Notes: generated by a model from the letters alone, not told the origin. DNA of 64,000 nucleotides from Ignavibacteriales bacterium (GCA_026390775.1 JAPLFF010000006.1:17976-81975), one strand, 5' to 3'. Positions 17,191 through 25,839 are shown, counted from the stretch's first letter. Numbers and translations are program-made.

Positions 17191-17901
17191 TTACAAACTT
17201 TTATTTGCCTTTGCATTCTCCAAAAGAACTTTGTATGAATAACCGTAACCGAAATCTTTATTCAATACTAAACTCCCTTCGAATGTTATAATATCGCCTA
17301 AGTTTACAATATCATTAGTTGTAACTGTCAAATCGAAATCCGCTCCTGCACTTGTTCCATCCTGAATATGAACCCAATTTGTTTTCATAATTCCATTATT
17401 AACTTTTACAACTTTACCTTTGATCTTCACTATTTTACCGGCATAAGAATTTGGATTGGAAAAAAGTTGTGCGATTGTAATTCCTCCAGCTGCGGGTGTA
17501 ACAGAAATATTTTCTTTTTCGATTGTTGGTTTTTGAGGAGATGCTTTAATATTATTCCCGGTATTTACAGGAGGAATCTTACTTACACTTTCTACGAATA
17601 AGATAGAATCAAATTTTCTTTTCAGTTCTTTACTTTCAAAATTATTCATTTCCATTGAACCTTCGTAGTAAATGGTCTCACCTTTCTTAACATCCATTGT
17701 AGTTGCAGCCATCCAATAATCTTTATCGCCTTCTTTAGCTCTGATATATGTATACCCGCTTACTTGAATTGCCTCTTCTACAACAACTTGATGGATATTT
17801 GAATTTTTGGTAACAGCAGTTTGTTTAGGTTCTTCTTCTTTTTTACATGCAGTAACAATAAAAATAATTGAGAAAAGTATTACTAATAATTTCGATCGCA
17901 T
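17191..17901 (-). CDS. Lipoprotein with C-terminal OB-fold domain
   Basis: A 236-residue predicted lipoprotein (lipobox IVTAC, residue about 19). The first half has a small beta-rich domain (VSGYTYIRAKEGDKDYWMAATTMDVKKGE). A linker containing PVNTGN and KPTIEKE leads to a C-terminal OB-fold (AGKIVKIKGKVVKVN, WVHIQDGTS, GDIITFEGSLVLNKDFGYGY) of the kind called nucleotide- or DNA-binding-like in envelope proteins. Its ligand is unknown. A perfect TATATTTG -7 element lies 27 bases before the start region, and a palindromic repeat lies behind that. Confidence 0.7.
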   Translation of the reverse strand: MRSKLLVILFSIIFIVTACKKEEEPKQTAVTKNSNIHQVVVEEAIQVSGYTYIRAKEGDKDYWMAATTMDVKKGETIYYEGSMEMNNFESKELKRKFDSILFVESVSKIPPVNTGNNIKASPQKPTIEKENISVTPAAGGITIAQLFSNPNSYAGKIVKIKGKVVKVNNGIMKTNWVHIQDGTSAGADFDLTVTTNDIVNLGDIITFEGSLVLNKDFGYGYSYKVLLENAKANKSL

Positions 17902-17934
17902 TCTATTTTTCCTTTAATTGAAATTTTTATCGCA

Positions 17935-17942
17935 CAAATATA
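17935..17942 (-). promoter_or_regulatory. -7 element (TATATTTG) for the OB-fold lipoprotein gene
   Basis: An exact TAnnTTTG on the minus strand with a predicted start about 27 bases before the ATG at 17901. No TTTG occurs at the -33 distance; that position falls inside palindromic repeat copy C. Confidence 0.45.
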
Positions 17943-17956
17943 ATAAAATTTTTTCT

Positions 17957-17984
17957 GTAGAGACGAAGCATGCTTCATCTTTAC
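17957..17984. repeat. Palindromic repeat GTAGAGAC, copy C, between divergent promoters
   Basis: A 28-base palindrome with arms GTAGAGACGAAGCA and TGCTTCATCTTTAC, two mismatches and no loop. It lies between the divergent -7 elements at 17935-17942 (minus) and 17989-17996 (plus), covering where both -33 elements would be. Confidence 0.7.
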
Positions 17985-17988
17985 AATG

Positions 17989-17996
17989 TATATTTG
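17989..17996 (+). promoter_or_regulatory. -7 element (TATATTTG) for rlmI
   Basis: An exact TAnnTTTG, 20 bases ahead of the GTG start at 18017. The expected -33 region lies in palindromic repeat copy C rather than in a TTTG. Confidence 0.45.
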
Positions 17997-18016
17997 TTTC
18001 AACAATTGAGAAGACT

Positions 18017-19192
18017 GTGGCAAAGGTAGTTTTAAATAAGCATGAAGAACGAAGAATAAAACAAGGGCATCTCTGGATCTTTAGCAATGAAATAGCAAAA
18101 GCTGAAGGAGATATTTCCAATGGTGAGCTTGTCCGGGTATATGATTCGAAGAATAATTTTATAGGGAACGGATTTTATAACGGCAATTCTCTAATAGCTG
18201 TCCGCATTATCTCTAATGAAGAATCAGTTGATCTTGAAAATCTTTTCAGTAATAGATTACACTCAGCTTATGAATTCAGAAAAAAAGTTTATTCTCAGCG
18301 TGAATCATTCCGAATGGTTTTTAGCGAAAGCGATTTTTTGCCGGGGCTTATCATTGATAAATACAACGATACATTTGTTCTACAGGTTTATTCAGCAGGA
18401 ATGGAAAAGAGCATCGAACTAATAACAAAAATATTACGTAAAGATTTTTCTGCTAAAAATATTTTTACAAAAGGGGAGGAGTACTTCCGAAAACTGGAAG
18501 GCTTGCCGGACGAGAATAAAATTTATCTTGGTGAAATGAACGAAGAGATTATTTCCGATGGAACAGTGAAATACAAAATCAATTTTACAACAGGGCACAA
18601 AACCGGTTTCTATTTTGATCAGTGTGATAACCGTGATTTTTTTGGAAAGTTCTGTGAGGATAAATTCGTACTTGATTGTTTCTGCAATGCAGGCGGATTT
18701 GGTTTACATGCAGCTCACGGTAATGCAAAAGAAATTGTATTTGTAGATTCGTCTTCCGAGGAAATTAAAAATGCGCAAGAAAATTTTTCTCTAAACAGAT
18801 TCAAATGTAAATCCGAGTTTATTCAATCGGATGTCTTTGACTATCTGGAAAAATGTAAAAGTGAAAACAGAACATTTGATGTTATCAATTTAGATCCGCC
18901 AGCATTTGCAAAGAACAAAAAAACATTAGCAACAGCTATCAAGGGCTATGAAAAACTGAATCGTCTTGCTATAGATCTCTTGAAAGATGGCGGAATGCTT
19001 TTTACTTCTTCATGTTCTCATCATCTTAAAGAAGAAATGTTTATGGATGCAATCAATACGGCGGCTCTTAAAGCAGGAAAGAAAATACAACTCTTTTATT
19101 TTAATAATGCTTCTCTAGATCATCCATCTTTGCCTGCAATGGAAGAGACGGTTTATTTGAAGTTTGCTACGGTTAGGGTTCTCACAAAATAA
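18017..19192 (+). CDS. rlmI: Class I SAM-dependent rRNA methyltransferase, RlmI family
   Basis: A 391-residue protein with an N-terminal PUA domain (about 1-75, GHLWIFSNEI) and a Rossmann methyltransferase domain. Key motifs are GHKTGFYFDQCDNR, LDCFCNAGGFGLHAA, VFVDSS and the catalytic NLDPPAFAKN. RlmI makes 5-methylcytosine in 23S rRNA (position 1962 in E. coli). The open frame extends to 17918, but GTG at 18017 with GAGAAG upstream matches the family start (MAKVVLNKHEERR) and leaves room for the -7 element. A bidirectional terminator follows at 19193. Confidence 0.9.
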   Translation: MAKVVLNKHEERRIKQGHLWIFSNEIAKAEGDISNGELVRVYDSKNNFIGNGFYNGNSLIAVRIISNEESVDLENLFSNRLHSAYEFRKKVYSQRESFRMVFSESDFLPGLIIDKYNDTFVLQVYSAGMEKSIELITKILRKDFSAKNIFTKGEEYFRKLEGLPDENKIYLGEMNEEIISDGTVKYKINFTTGHKTGFYFDQCDNRDFFGKFCEDKFVLDCFCNAGGFGLHAAHGNAKEIVFVDSSSEEIKNAQENFSLNRFKCKSEFIQSDVFDYLEKCKSENRTFDVINLDPPAFAKNKKTLATAIKGYEKLNRLAIDLLKDGGMLFTSSCSHHLKEEMFMDAINTAALKAGKKIQLFYFNNASLDHPSLPAMEETVYLKFATVRVLTK

Positions 19193-19223
19193 AAATGCTG
19201 AAGAAAAATCCCTCAGCATTTTT
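19193..19223. terminator. Bidirectional terminator between rlmI and the efflux operon
   Basis: AAATGCTGA (19193-19201) pairs with TCAGCATTT (19213-19221), followed by further T residues; the A-run on the other side gives a T-tract for the minus strand. It separates the convergent rlmI and TolC genes. Confidence 0.8.
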
Positions 19224-19251
19224 AAGTTTACTTGATTTATAATTTTTGTTA

Positions 19252-20583
19252 TTACTCGCTTTTAAGCAAGCCCATAGCGCTAAGAAGTCCAAACTGCCTG
19301 TAGATATAATTTGATTCACTGGCGATACTGTTATTAGTTGCTTGAATGTAATCTCTGTATGATTGCTGTTGATCAATGTATGTTGCAGAACCAAGTGTGT
19401 AAGAATCGCGTTGAATTTCCCAAATTTCTTCAGCGGATTTTAATGCAGCCCTAGAAACCTCTAACTGCAGTTTTGCTGTTTGTAAATCCAGAACGGCATT
19501 TTTCAAATCGCTTTTAATTTGTCTTTCCAGTGCATTCAAATCTTCATTAGTATTTTTGTTTGAGACTAAAGCAGATTGAATAGCAAGTTCAGTACTCCAT
19601 TTGGAAAAAATTGGAAAACTAAATGATAAACCGAAACTGTAAATTTTTCTACTAAACAAATCAGATGGCTGTGTAGCACTGGTGGAAAAATTATAGTTGC
19701 CGCTTAAACTTGGAAATAAACCGCCCCTGGCAATAGTTAACTGGTATTCGGAGCTTTCCAATTTTAATTTGGAACTCTGGTAATCATTTCTATTATCTAA
19801 AGCAGTTTGAAGAAGTACATCAATATTATCAATATTTTTAACAGACTCAGGTATGTAAGAAGAATCCATTTCAAATATATAATCCTTTAAAATATCTTTA
19901 GATAAATAATTTAGAAAAGTAATTTTTGATTTTTCATAATTACTTTTTGCTTGAAGATAAGATAGTTTAGAATTGGAAGTCTGATATTCCTGCGAATACA
20001 AATCTACATTTGCTTTCATTCTTAGATCAAACATTTCTTTTACTTTGTTAAGCAGATCTTCGTTGTACTTTACATCTTCCGTTTGGAACTTGAGTATCTT
20101 TTCGTTATTCAGAATAGTGATGAAGAGATTTACAGTTTGAAGCACAACATCTTGCCTCAGTTTTTCCAAATCGTATTTAGCTGCTTGAAGATCATTCTTC
20201 CTCTGATTAATTGTTGAAATGTTAGCGAGCCCGTCAAAAAGAGTAACGCTACCGCCTAAAGACATGCTGTAACTTCTGGAATCGGTTTCACTGGCTCCAA
20301 GAATCTGCGGATTGCCAAAATAATCAAGAACTGTGCTGCCCGAACTGCTTGTCCGCTGCCAGTTCCATCCGCTGCTTAGATTTAAGGATGGTAATAAATT
20401 TCCGTATGCGTTTTTCAGAGACGCAACGGAAGCATCCAAACTATTTGTGCTTTTAATAACTGATGTATTTTGATTAAGGGCGATAGTAATAGCACTACTT
20501 AAAGTTATTTTTTCTTGACCATTAACGCCTGTTACAAATACAAAAGTGAAACTAATTAAGAAAAATATTTTTACAAATTTCAT
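19252..20583 (-). CDS. TolC family outer membrane efflux protein
   Basis: A 443-residue outer membrane channel subunit with a signal peptide (ending VNGQ) and two OEP repeats of long amphipathic helices. Examples are ALNQNTSVIKSTNSLDASVASLKNAYGNLLPSLNLSS and its second-half counterpart around LESSEYQLTIARGGLFPSLS. It provides the outer membrane tunnel for the MacA/MacB-type pump encoded just upstream in the same operon. It is the last gene of that operon, 73 bases after the permease. Substrates are not evident. Confidence 0.9.
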   Translation of the reverse strand: MKFVKIFFLISFTFVFVTGVNGQEKITLSSAITIALNQNTSVIKSTNSLDASVASLKNAYGNLLPSLNLSSGWNWQRTSSSGSTVLDYFGNPQILGASETDSRSYSMSLGGSVTLFDGLANISTINQRKNDLQAAKYDLEKLRQDVVLQTVNLFITILNNEKILKFQTEDVKYNEDLLNKVKEMFDLRMKANVDLYSQEYQTSNSKLSYLQAKSNYEKSKITFLNYLSKDILKDYIFEMDSSYIPESVKNIDNIDVLLQTALDNRNDYQSSKLKLESSEYQLTIARGGLFPSLSGNYNFSTSATQPSDLFSRKIYSFGLSFSFPIFSKWSTELAIQSALVSNKNTNEDLNALERQIKSDLKNAVLDLQTAKLQLEVSRAALKSAEEIWEIQRDSYTLGSATYIDQQQSYRDYIQATNNSIASESNYIYRQFGLLSAMGLLKSE

Positions 20584-20656
20584 CAGGTCATCTCAATTTT
20601 TTGTGAACTTGTATTGATCAAATTTCTGATCACTAATTTATTTTTGTTAAAAAAAA

Positions 20657-21877
20657 TCATTCGTACCTTAAAGCATCAATAGGATTTAATGCCGATGCTT
20701 TTCTTGCAGGATAAAATCCGAAAAATATTCCTATTGCTCCTGCAAATCCGAATGCTATCATTATTATTTGCGGTTTAATATATGCTGATTGACTTGTATA
20801 ATTATTTAATATATACGCAATTAAAAATGAGAGCAAGACGCCAATTACTCCTCCGGATAAACTTAATACTATTGCTTCAGTTAAAAATTGAACTAATATA
20901 TCAGAAGCTCTAGCGCCTACAGATAGTCTGATACCGATTTCTCTTGTTCTTTCGGTAACGGAGACAAGCATGATATTCATAATTCCAATTCCGCCAACAA
21001 CAAGAGAGACGCCTGCTACCGATGCTAAAAGAATTGTTAAGATACGCGATGTTGCAGTTGCAGTTTCAGATAGATCCGATTGATCCTGAATTGTAAAATC
21101 ATCATCTTCACCCTGAGTCAGTTTATGTGATTCTCTCAGGATACTTTTTAATTCGGCCATAACGGCCGGTATCCTGTCATTAGAAATTGCACTGACTTGT
21201 ATAGAACCAATGCGCATATGATCACCGGAAAGGCGGTCTCCAACAGTCCTTGAAGGAGCTAAAATAATATCATCGTTGCTTGTTCCAACTGAACTTTGTC
21301 CTTTTGATTTAAGAACGCCGATAACTCTAAACGGAACACTCCGGATTCTTATTTGTTGTCCTACCGGATCGTCATTAGGGAATAAATTCTTTACAACATC
21401 TGAACCAAGAATGCAAACTTTTGATCTTGCCATTACATCTCTTTCAGTAAAGAACTCACCACTAGCCAATGGCCATGAACGAATTTCGAGATAATCAGGA
21501 GAGACACCTTGAATTCTTGTAAACCAATTTCCAACTCCGCCAATTACTTGTCCACCTGAAAAAACTATTGGAGTAACACCTTTAATTAAGGTTGCTTCGT
21601 TTTTTATTTTATCAACGTCTTCCCAAGTAAATCTATTGAAAGTTCCTGAGCCTCTATTAACACCACCGCTGTTTGAAGCACCGGGTGTAATAATTATTAA
21701 GTTAGAACCAAGCATTGCGATTTGCTCTTCGACTTTTTGCTGTGCACCATCTCCAATAGCAACCATTACTACGACAGCAGCAACACCTATGATAATTCCC
21801 AGTGCTGTTAATAAACTTCTCATCCGCGATTTCATGATACTTCTTGTCGCGACTTTTAATATGATTTTTGCTTTCAT
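20657..21877 (-). CDS. MacB-type ABC transporter permease (FtsX family)
   Basis: A 406-residue inner-membrane protein. An N-terminal helix (about 18-40, LLTALGIIIGVAAVVVMVAIG) is followed by a periplasmic MacB domain (about 45-265) and three C-terminal helices of the FtsX domain (VAGVSLVVGGIGIMNIMLVSV, the ILSLSGGVIG region and IMIAFGFAGAIGIFFGFYPA). It couples ATP hydrolysis by the adjacent ATPase to mechanical export through the adaptor and TolC. The permease and ATPase are separate genes here, unlike fused E. coli MacB. It starts 13 bases after the ATPase gene. Confidence 0.92.
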   Translation of the reverse strand: MKAKIILKVATRSIMKSRMRSLLTALGIIIGVAAVVVMVAIGDGAQQKVEEQIAMLGSNLIIITPGASNSGGVNRGSGTFNRFTWEDVDKIKNEATLIKGVTPIVFSGGQVIGGVGNWFTRIQGVSPDYLEIRSWPLASGEFFTERDVMARSKVCILGSDVVKNLFPNDDPVGQQIRIRSVPFRVIGVLKSKGQSSVGTSNDDIILAPSRTVGDRLSGDHMRIGSIQVSAISNDRIPAVMAELKSILRESHKLTQGEDDDFTIQDQSDLSETATATSRILTILLASVAGVSLVVGGIGIMNIMLVSVTERTREIGIRLSVGARASDILVQFLTEAIVLSLSGGVIGVLLSFLIAYILNNYTSQSAYIKPQIIMIAFGFAGAIGIFFGFYPARKASALNPIDALRYE

Positions 21878-21890
21878 TTTATTATTCCTT

Positions 21891-22643
21891 CTATTCTGCT
21901 ATTTCAGCTTCAGCAATTGCCTTTTTTAATTCTTCTTCAGCGTTAAGTCGGTCTTTAATATTTGTATCTTTTATCACTCTTCCGTCACGCATTTCGATAA
22001 TTCTTTTTGCAAATGCTGCAAAATCCCTTTCATGTGTAACCATTACAATAGTTATTCCTTCATCATTTAATTTTTGAAAGAGAGTAAATACTTCAACCGA
22101 TGTTACGCTATCCAAGTTACCGGTGGGTTCATCTGCTAAAATCAATGATGGTTCATTTACTAAAGCTCTTGCAAGTGCTACTCTTTGCTGTTGACCACCT
22201 GATAACTGACTTGGTATATGATGCATTCTGTCTGCAAGTCCTACTTTCTTGAGAGCTTCAGTTGCTTGTTTCTGATGATCTTTAACTTTTTCCAAACGAT
22301 CATACATTAACGGCAGTTCAACATTTTCAAGGGCAGTAGTACGCGGAAGTAAATTAAATCCTTGAAATACAAAACCTATTTTTTGATTTCTTATGTTGGC
22401 GTATTCATTCTGTGCAAGTTTACTTGTATTGATTCCATCGAGGAAATAATCTCCTGCTGTTGGCATATCCAGACATCCCAATAAATTCATCAGAGTAGAT
22501 TTACCTGAACCAGATGCGCCCATAATGGCAACAAATTCTCCCTTGTTGATTGTAATGTTAACAGACTTCAACGCATGGACTTCTATATCGCCGACTTTAT
22601 ATGTCTTAGATAAGTCTACAGTTTTAATTAATATATTTTCCAA
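21891..22643 (-). CDS. MacB/LolD-type ABC transporter ATPase
   Basis: A 250-residue ABC ATPase with Walker A GASGSGKST (about 42-50), Q-loop FVFQGFNLLP, signature LSGGQQQRVALARAL and Walker B LILADEPTGNLD. This is the LolD/MacB subgroup, which drives FtsX-like permeases. The C-terminus has an extra charged helix (NAEEELKKAIAEAEIAE). The gene lies between the adaptor and the permease, so they almost certainly work as one pump. Confidence 0.93.
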   Translation of the reverse strand: MENILIKTVDLSKTYKVGDIEVHALKSVNITINKGEFVAIMGASGSGKSTLMNLLGCLDMPTAGDYFLDGINTSKLAQNEYANIRNQKIGFVFQGFNLLPRTTALENVELPLMYDRLEKVKDHQKQATEALKKVGLADRMHHIPSQLSGGQQQRVALARALVNEPSLILADEPTGNLDSVTSVEVFTLFQKLNDEGITIVMVTHERDFAAFAKRIIEMRDGRVIKDTNIKDRLNAEEELKKAIAEAEIAE

Positions 22644-22657
22644 TATTTTATCTCCTG

Positions 22658-23983
22658 CTAAAATCCTCTTCCCATACCACCACCACGATTACCGCCTTGT
22701 TGAGTTGGGTTGAAAGGATTCGTTGAAGTTGTTGTAGTCGAAGTTTGGTTTTCGATAACACCTGAAATAACTTTCATTCCTTCTTTTAAGTTTCTACTTT
22801 TAATAATTTCAGTATTTTTTCCATCCGTTAATCCGGCAAAGATCATACTCATTTGCAATTTATTATTTTCATCATAGTACCATACTCTATTTGCATTACG
22901 TCTTCTTGTACCGTTGTTATTGCCAGTCATTGCACTTTGTCCATTACTATTTCCACCTATCGCCCCGGGATTAAATTGTCCTCCTCCAAATGCCTGCATT
23001 TTCTTCTTAACACTATCAGGCAGATTTGCCAATTCTTTTTCTCTATTCTTTGTATACTCTGCAGTCATTTCGTCGGTAGGTTGAAATCGTAAAGCAACAT
23101 TAGGAACTAGAAGTACCTTTTCTCTGAAGTCAACATAAAAATCTACTGTTGCAGTCATTCCAGGTAACAAAAATCTTTCTTTATTATCAGCTTGAACTAC
23201 CACCACATAATTAACTACGTTGGATACAACATTTGGGTTTAATCTGATCTGAGTAACTTCACCGTCAAATTTTTTGCTTTGTTGTGCTTGAACTGTGAAC
23301 TGAACCTTTTGCCCAACTTTTATTTGGCCAATATCGCTTTCATCTACGTTGGTTAAAATACGCATAGAGGAAAGATCTTCTGCTATTGTAAATATTGTGG
23401 GTGCAGATAAACTTGCTGCGACAGTCTGCCCTTGCTCAACACTTCGGTTGATTATGGTTCCAGAAATAGGAGAATAAATATAAGCGTAGTTCAAATTTAA
23501 TTTTGCTCTTTCGAGTGAAGTAACTGCAGATTTTTGAGAAGCAAGTAAAACTTGAACGTTTGTCTTTGATGCAATAAAATCCACTTCGTTCATAAATTTC
23601 TTTTCGAAGAGTTGTTTATTTCTCTCATGAACAGCAACTGCCTGGTCGTATTGCGCTTTAGCTCTATCAAGACTTGACTGAGCATCCCTTAACGAAGCCG
23701 CTAAAACTACTGTATCAATAACTGCTAATAGTTGTCCCTTTCTTACCTGACTGTTAAAATCAACTAATAGTCTATCGATTTTTCCGGAGACTTGTGTTCC
23801 TACATCAACAGTTTTGATAGCCTGGATTGTTCCCGAACTACTGATAATAAGGGGTAGATCACCTCTTGTAATTTGGACATAAGAAAATTTTGTTCCCGTT
23901 GAATCTCCTCGAAAAAATAAAAAGTAAGCAACTATTAACAAACCAATTATAACTGTGGAAATTATGATTGCCTTTTTTTTCAT
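22658..23983 (-). CDS. MacA-like periplasmic adaptor (HlyD/RND membrane fusion family)
   Basis: A 441-residue adaptor with an N-terminal membrane anchor (about 4-23, IIISTVIIGLLIVAYFLFF). It has a lipoyl/barrel-sandwich domain (GTQVSGKIDRLLVDFNSQVRKGQLLAVID), a coiled-coil hairpin (about 90-160) and a beta-barrel (VDESDIGQIKVGQKVQFTV). The C-terminus ends in a glycine-rich tail (GGNRGGGMGRGF). It bridges the inner-membrane MacB-like transporter and the TolC channel encoded downstream. Confidence 0.92.
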   Translation of the reverse strand: MKKKAIIISTVIIGLLIVAYFLFFRGDSTGTKFSYVQITRGDLPLIISSSGTIQAIKTVDVGTQVSGKIDRLLVDFNSQVRKGQLLAVIDTVVLAASLRDAQSSLDRAKAQYDQAVAVHERNKQLFEKKFMNEVDFIASKTNVQVLLASQKSAVTSLERAKLNLNYAYIYSPISGTIINRSVEQGQTVAASLSAPTIFTIAEDLSSMRILTNVDESDIGQIKVGQKVQFTVQAQQSKKFDGEVTQIRLNPNVVSNVVNYVVVVQADNKERFLLPGMTATVDFYVDFREKVLLVPNVALRFQPTDEMTAEYTKNREKELANLPDSVKKKMQAFGGGQFNPGAIGGNSNGQSAMTGNNNGTRRRNANRVWYYDENNKLQMSMIFAGLTDGKNTEIIKSRNLKEGMKVISGVIENQTSTTTTSTNPFNPTQQGGNRGGGMGRGF

Positions 23984-24020
23984 GATTGTTCTCTAATAAT
24001 AATGTATGAAATTGTTTTAC

Positions 24021-24380
24021 TTAGTTATCTCTGTTTTGTCTTCTTTCTTCCATTTTCTTTTTTTGTTCATCTAAAATCTTTTTGTATTCAGCTTTTTGTT
24101 TTGTATTTAAAATCTTCATGATCTCACTATTTGATTCTTCACGAAGCTTGCTCATTTTGTTTCTGGTTTCTTCATTACGGAAATCTCCGCCGCTCATCAG
24201 TTTTGAAAATTGATCTTGTTGTTTGGTTAGTACAGTTTCAACTTTTTTTAATTGATCGCTGTTTAATTTTAATGATTCACCTAATTGTTTTGCTCTTTCG
24301 GCCGGACTCATTCGCATTTGTGCACTTGCCATTGTACCAACAAACACAAACAAGATGATGGTTAGCATTAATTTTGACAT
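24021..24380 (-). CDS. Spy/CpxP-like (LTXXQ-type) small periplasmic protein
   Basis: A 119-residue exported helical protein; ATG at 24380 (MSKLMLTIILFVFVG) has a GGAG site and is preferred over 24416. The signal peptide ends at ASAQ. The mature part is charged and helical, with LKLNSDQLKKVETVLTKQQ and ILNTKQKAEYKKILDEQKKK matching the repeated LTxxQ-type motif of Spy/CpxP-like chaperones. It is first in the operon with the efflux pump, 37 bases ahead of the adaptor, so it may sense envelope stress or assist folding there. Confidence 0.7.
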   Translation of the reverse strand: MSKLMLTIILFVFVGTMASAQMRMSPAERAKQLGESLKLNSDQLKKVETVLTKQQDQFSKLMSGGDFRNEETRNKMSKLREESNSEIMKILNTKQKAEYKKILDEQKKKMEERRQNRDN

Positions 24381-24776
24381 TTTAACTCCGTTTATTTTAT
24401 TTAGATATGAAAACATTTTTTGAAATCATTGTCATCAGTTAGACTTAGTGATCTTTACTACGGTTTAATAAAATCAAGGTTTTCAACACCACGCAATTTT
24501 TGTATGAAAATCCAACGAATGTTTAATTTTGGACGATAATATCGGCATTATTCATCTTGATATAAAATTTTTTAAGGTTAGGAATTCATTTTTAAGATTT
24601 TTTAACATTTGATTTTACTTATAAAATTTGAATAATTATTCGAGTTCATATTTTCATATATTTGTTTCCGCAAAAAAAACTTTCCGGACTAATAAAAATT
24701 AACGAGAAAATAGAAACTTAAGCTTCTTCAGTTTTGTAGAAAATCATTAGAAATATAAAAACAGTGAGGATTAAAA
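24381..24776. other. 396-base divergent intergenic region between the efflux and MoxR-Bat operons
   Basis: Very A+T-rich, with no open frame that looks coding on either strand and no RNA gene recognised. It should hold the promoters of both operons. The only clean -7 match is TATATTTG at 24657-24664 on the plus strand. No strong hairpin was seen. Confidence 0.6.
24657..24664 (+). promoter_or_regulatory. Candidate -7 element for the moxR-bat operon
   Basis: An exact TAnnTTTG (TATATTTG). The nearest TTG upstream (24628-24630) is 26 bases away, longer than usual, so only the -7 half is well supported. The predicted leader before the TTG start at 24777 would be about 105 bases. Confidence 0.35.
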
Positions 24777-25760
24777 TTGGATATTACAGCACTAAATGAA
24801 AAAATAAGAAAGGAAAGCGAGTTTATTGATGTACTATTCAACGAGATGAGTAAAACTATCGTTGGACAAAAATCAATGCTTGAACGCCTTGTAGTTGGGC
24901 TTCTTTCCAACGGGCACGTTTTACTTGAAGGTGTACCCGGTTTAGCTAAAACACTTGCAATCAAGTCGCTTGCCGCATCAATGAAAGCAAAATTCCAGAG
25001 GATACAATTTACACCGGATCTTCTTCCCGCAGATTTAATCGGCACATTGATCTATAACCAGAAAGATGGAAACTTTGCAATTAAGAAGGGACCGATCTTT
25101 GCAAACTTTATTCTTGCAGATGAAATCAACCGCGCACCTGCTAAAGTTCAAAGTGCACTTCTTGAAGCTATGCAGGAAAGACAAGTAACGATTGGTGAAT
25201 CAACATTTAAACTGGATGATCCTTTTTTAGTTCTTGCAACTCAGAACCCGATCGAGCAAGAAGGAACTTATCCTTTACCGGAAGCTCAAGTTGATCGTTT
25301 TATGCTGAAAGTTAAGATCACTTATCCTTCCCGTGAAGAAGAGCAGAAGATTATGAAATTAAACACTACTTCTGACAATCCAACTATAAATGCTGTAATT
25401 AATCCCGCAGATATTATTAAAGCACGTAAACTCGTTCAAGAAATTTATGTAGATGAAAAAATCGAGAAATATATTTTAGATATTGTTTTTGCAACACGCT
25501 CACCAAAAGATTTTGGTTTAGATGAATTGACTGATCTTATAAGTTACGGCGGATCGCCAAGAGCATCTATTAATCTTGCTTTAGGCGCGCGCGCTATGGC
25601 GTTTATAAAAAGAAGAGGATATGTAATTCCGGAAGATGTCCGTTCGATCTGTTCAGATGTATTGCGTCATCGAATTGCTGTTACTTACGAAGCTGAAGCT
25701 GAGGATATTACTTCCGAAACAATTATTTCAAAAATATTAAACAAAATAGAAGTACCGTGA
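24777..25760 (+). CDS. MoxR-family AAA+ ATPase
   Basis: A 327-residue AAA+ ATPase with Walker A EGVPGLAKTL (about 51-60), Walker B FILADEINRAP (about 111-121) and sensor LATQNPIEQEGTYPLPEAQ. MoxR proteins act as chaperones for maturation of VWA-domain protein complexes. The start is TTG with GTGAGGA upstream; no ATG lies near the conserved N-terminus. It opens the Bat operon and is followed after 79 bases by the DUF58 gene; a heptamer repeat occupies the gap. Confidence 0.93.
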   Translation: MDITALNEKIRKESEFIDVLFNEMSKTIVGQKSMLERLVVGLLSNGHVLLEGVPGLAKTLAIKSLAASMKAKFQRIQFTPDLLPADLIGTLIYNQKDGNFAIKKGPIFANFILADEINRAPAKVQSALLEAMQERQVTIGESTFKLDDPFLVLATQNPIEQEGTYPLPEAQVDRFMLKVKITYPSREEEQKIMKLNTTSDNPTINAVINPADIIKARKLVQEIYVDEKIEKYILDIVFATRSPKDFGLDELTDLISYGGSPRASINLALGARAMAFIKRRGYVIPEDVRSICSDVLRHRIAVTYEAEAEDITSETIISKILNKIEVP

Positions 25761-25764
25761 TAGC

Positions 25765-25838
25765 ACTCAGCAGTCAGCTATCAGCATTCAGTTTTTTTAA
25801 AGTCTTTGCTGACAGCCGACCGCTGAAAGTTGAGAGCT
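25765..25838. repeat. Heptamer (CAGCnnT) repeat forming an imperfect inverted repeat
   Basis: The left arm has CAGCAGT, CAGCTAT and CAGCATT in tandem (period 7). A T-tract and a short gap follow, then a right arm reading GCTGACAGCCGACCGCTGAAAG, which is the inverse type. The whole gap between moxR and the DUF58 gene consists of this element. Confidence 0.6.
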
Positions 25839-25839
25839 T

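Noticed and set aside
17025..17193. Readthrough extension of the OB-fold lipoprotein into the small downstream frame
   Set aside because: The two frames are out of phase by one base, so simple stop readthrough cannot join them.
15200..17984. Palindromes considered as a CRISPR array
   Set aside because: The copies are irregularly spaced, differ in their centres, have no uniform spacers, and no cas genes are present.
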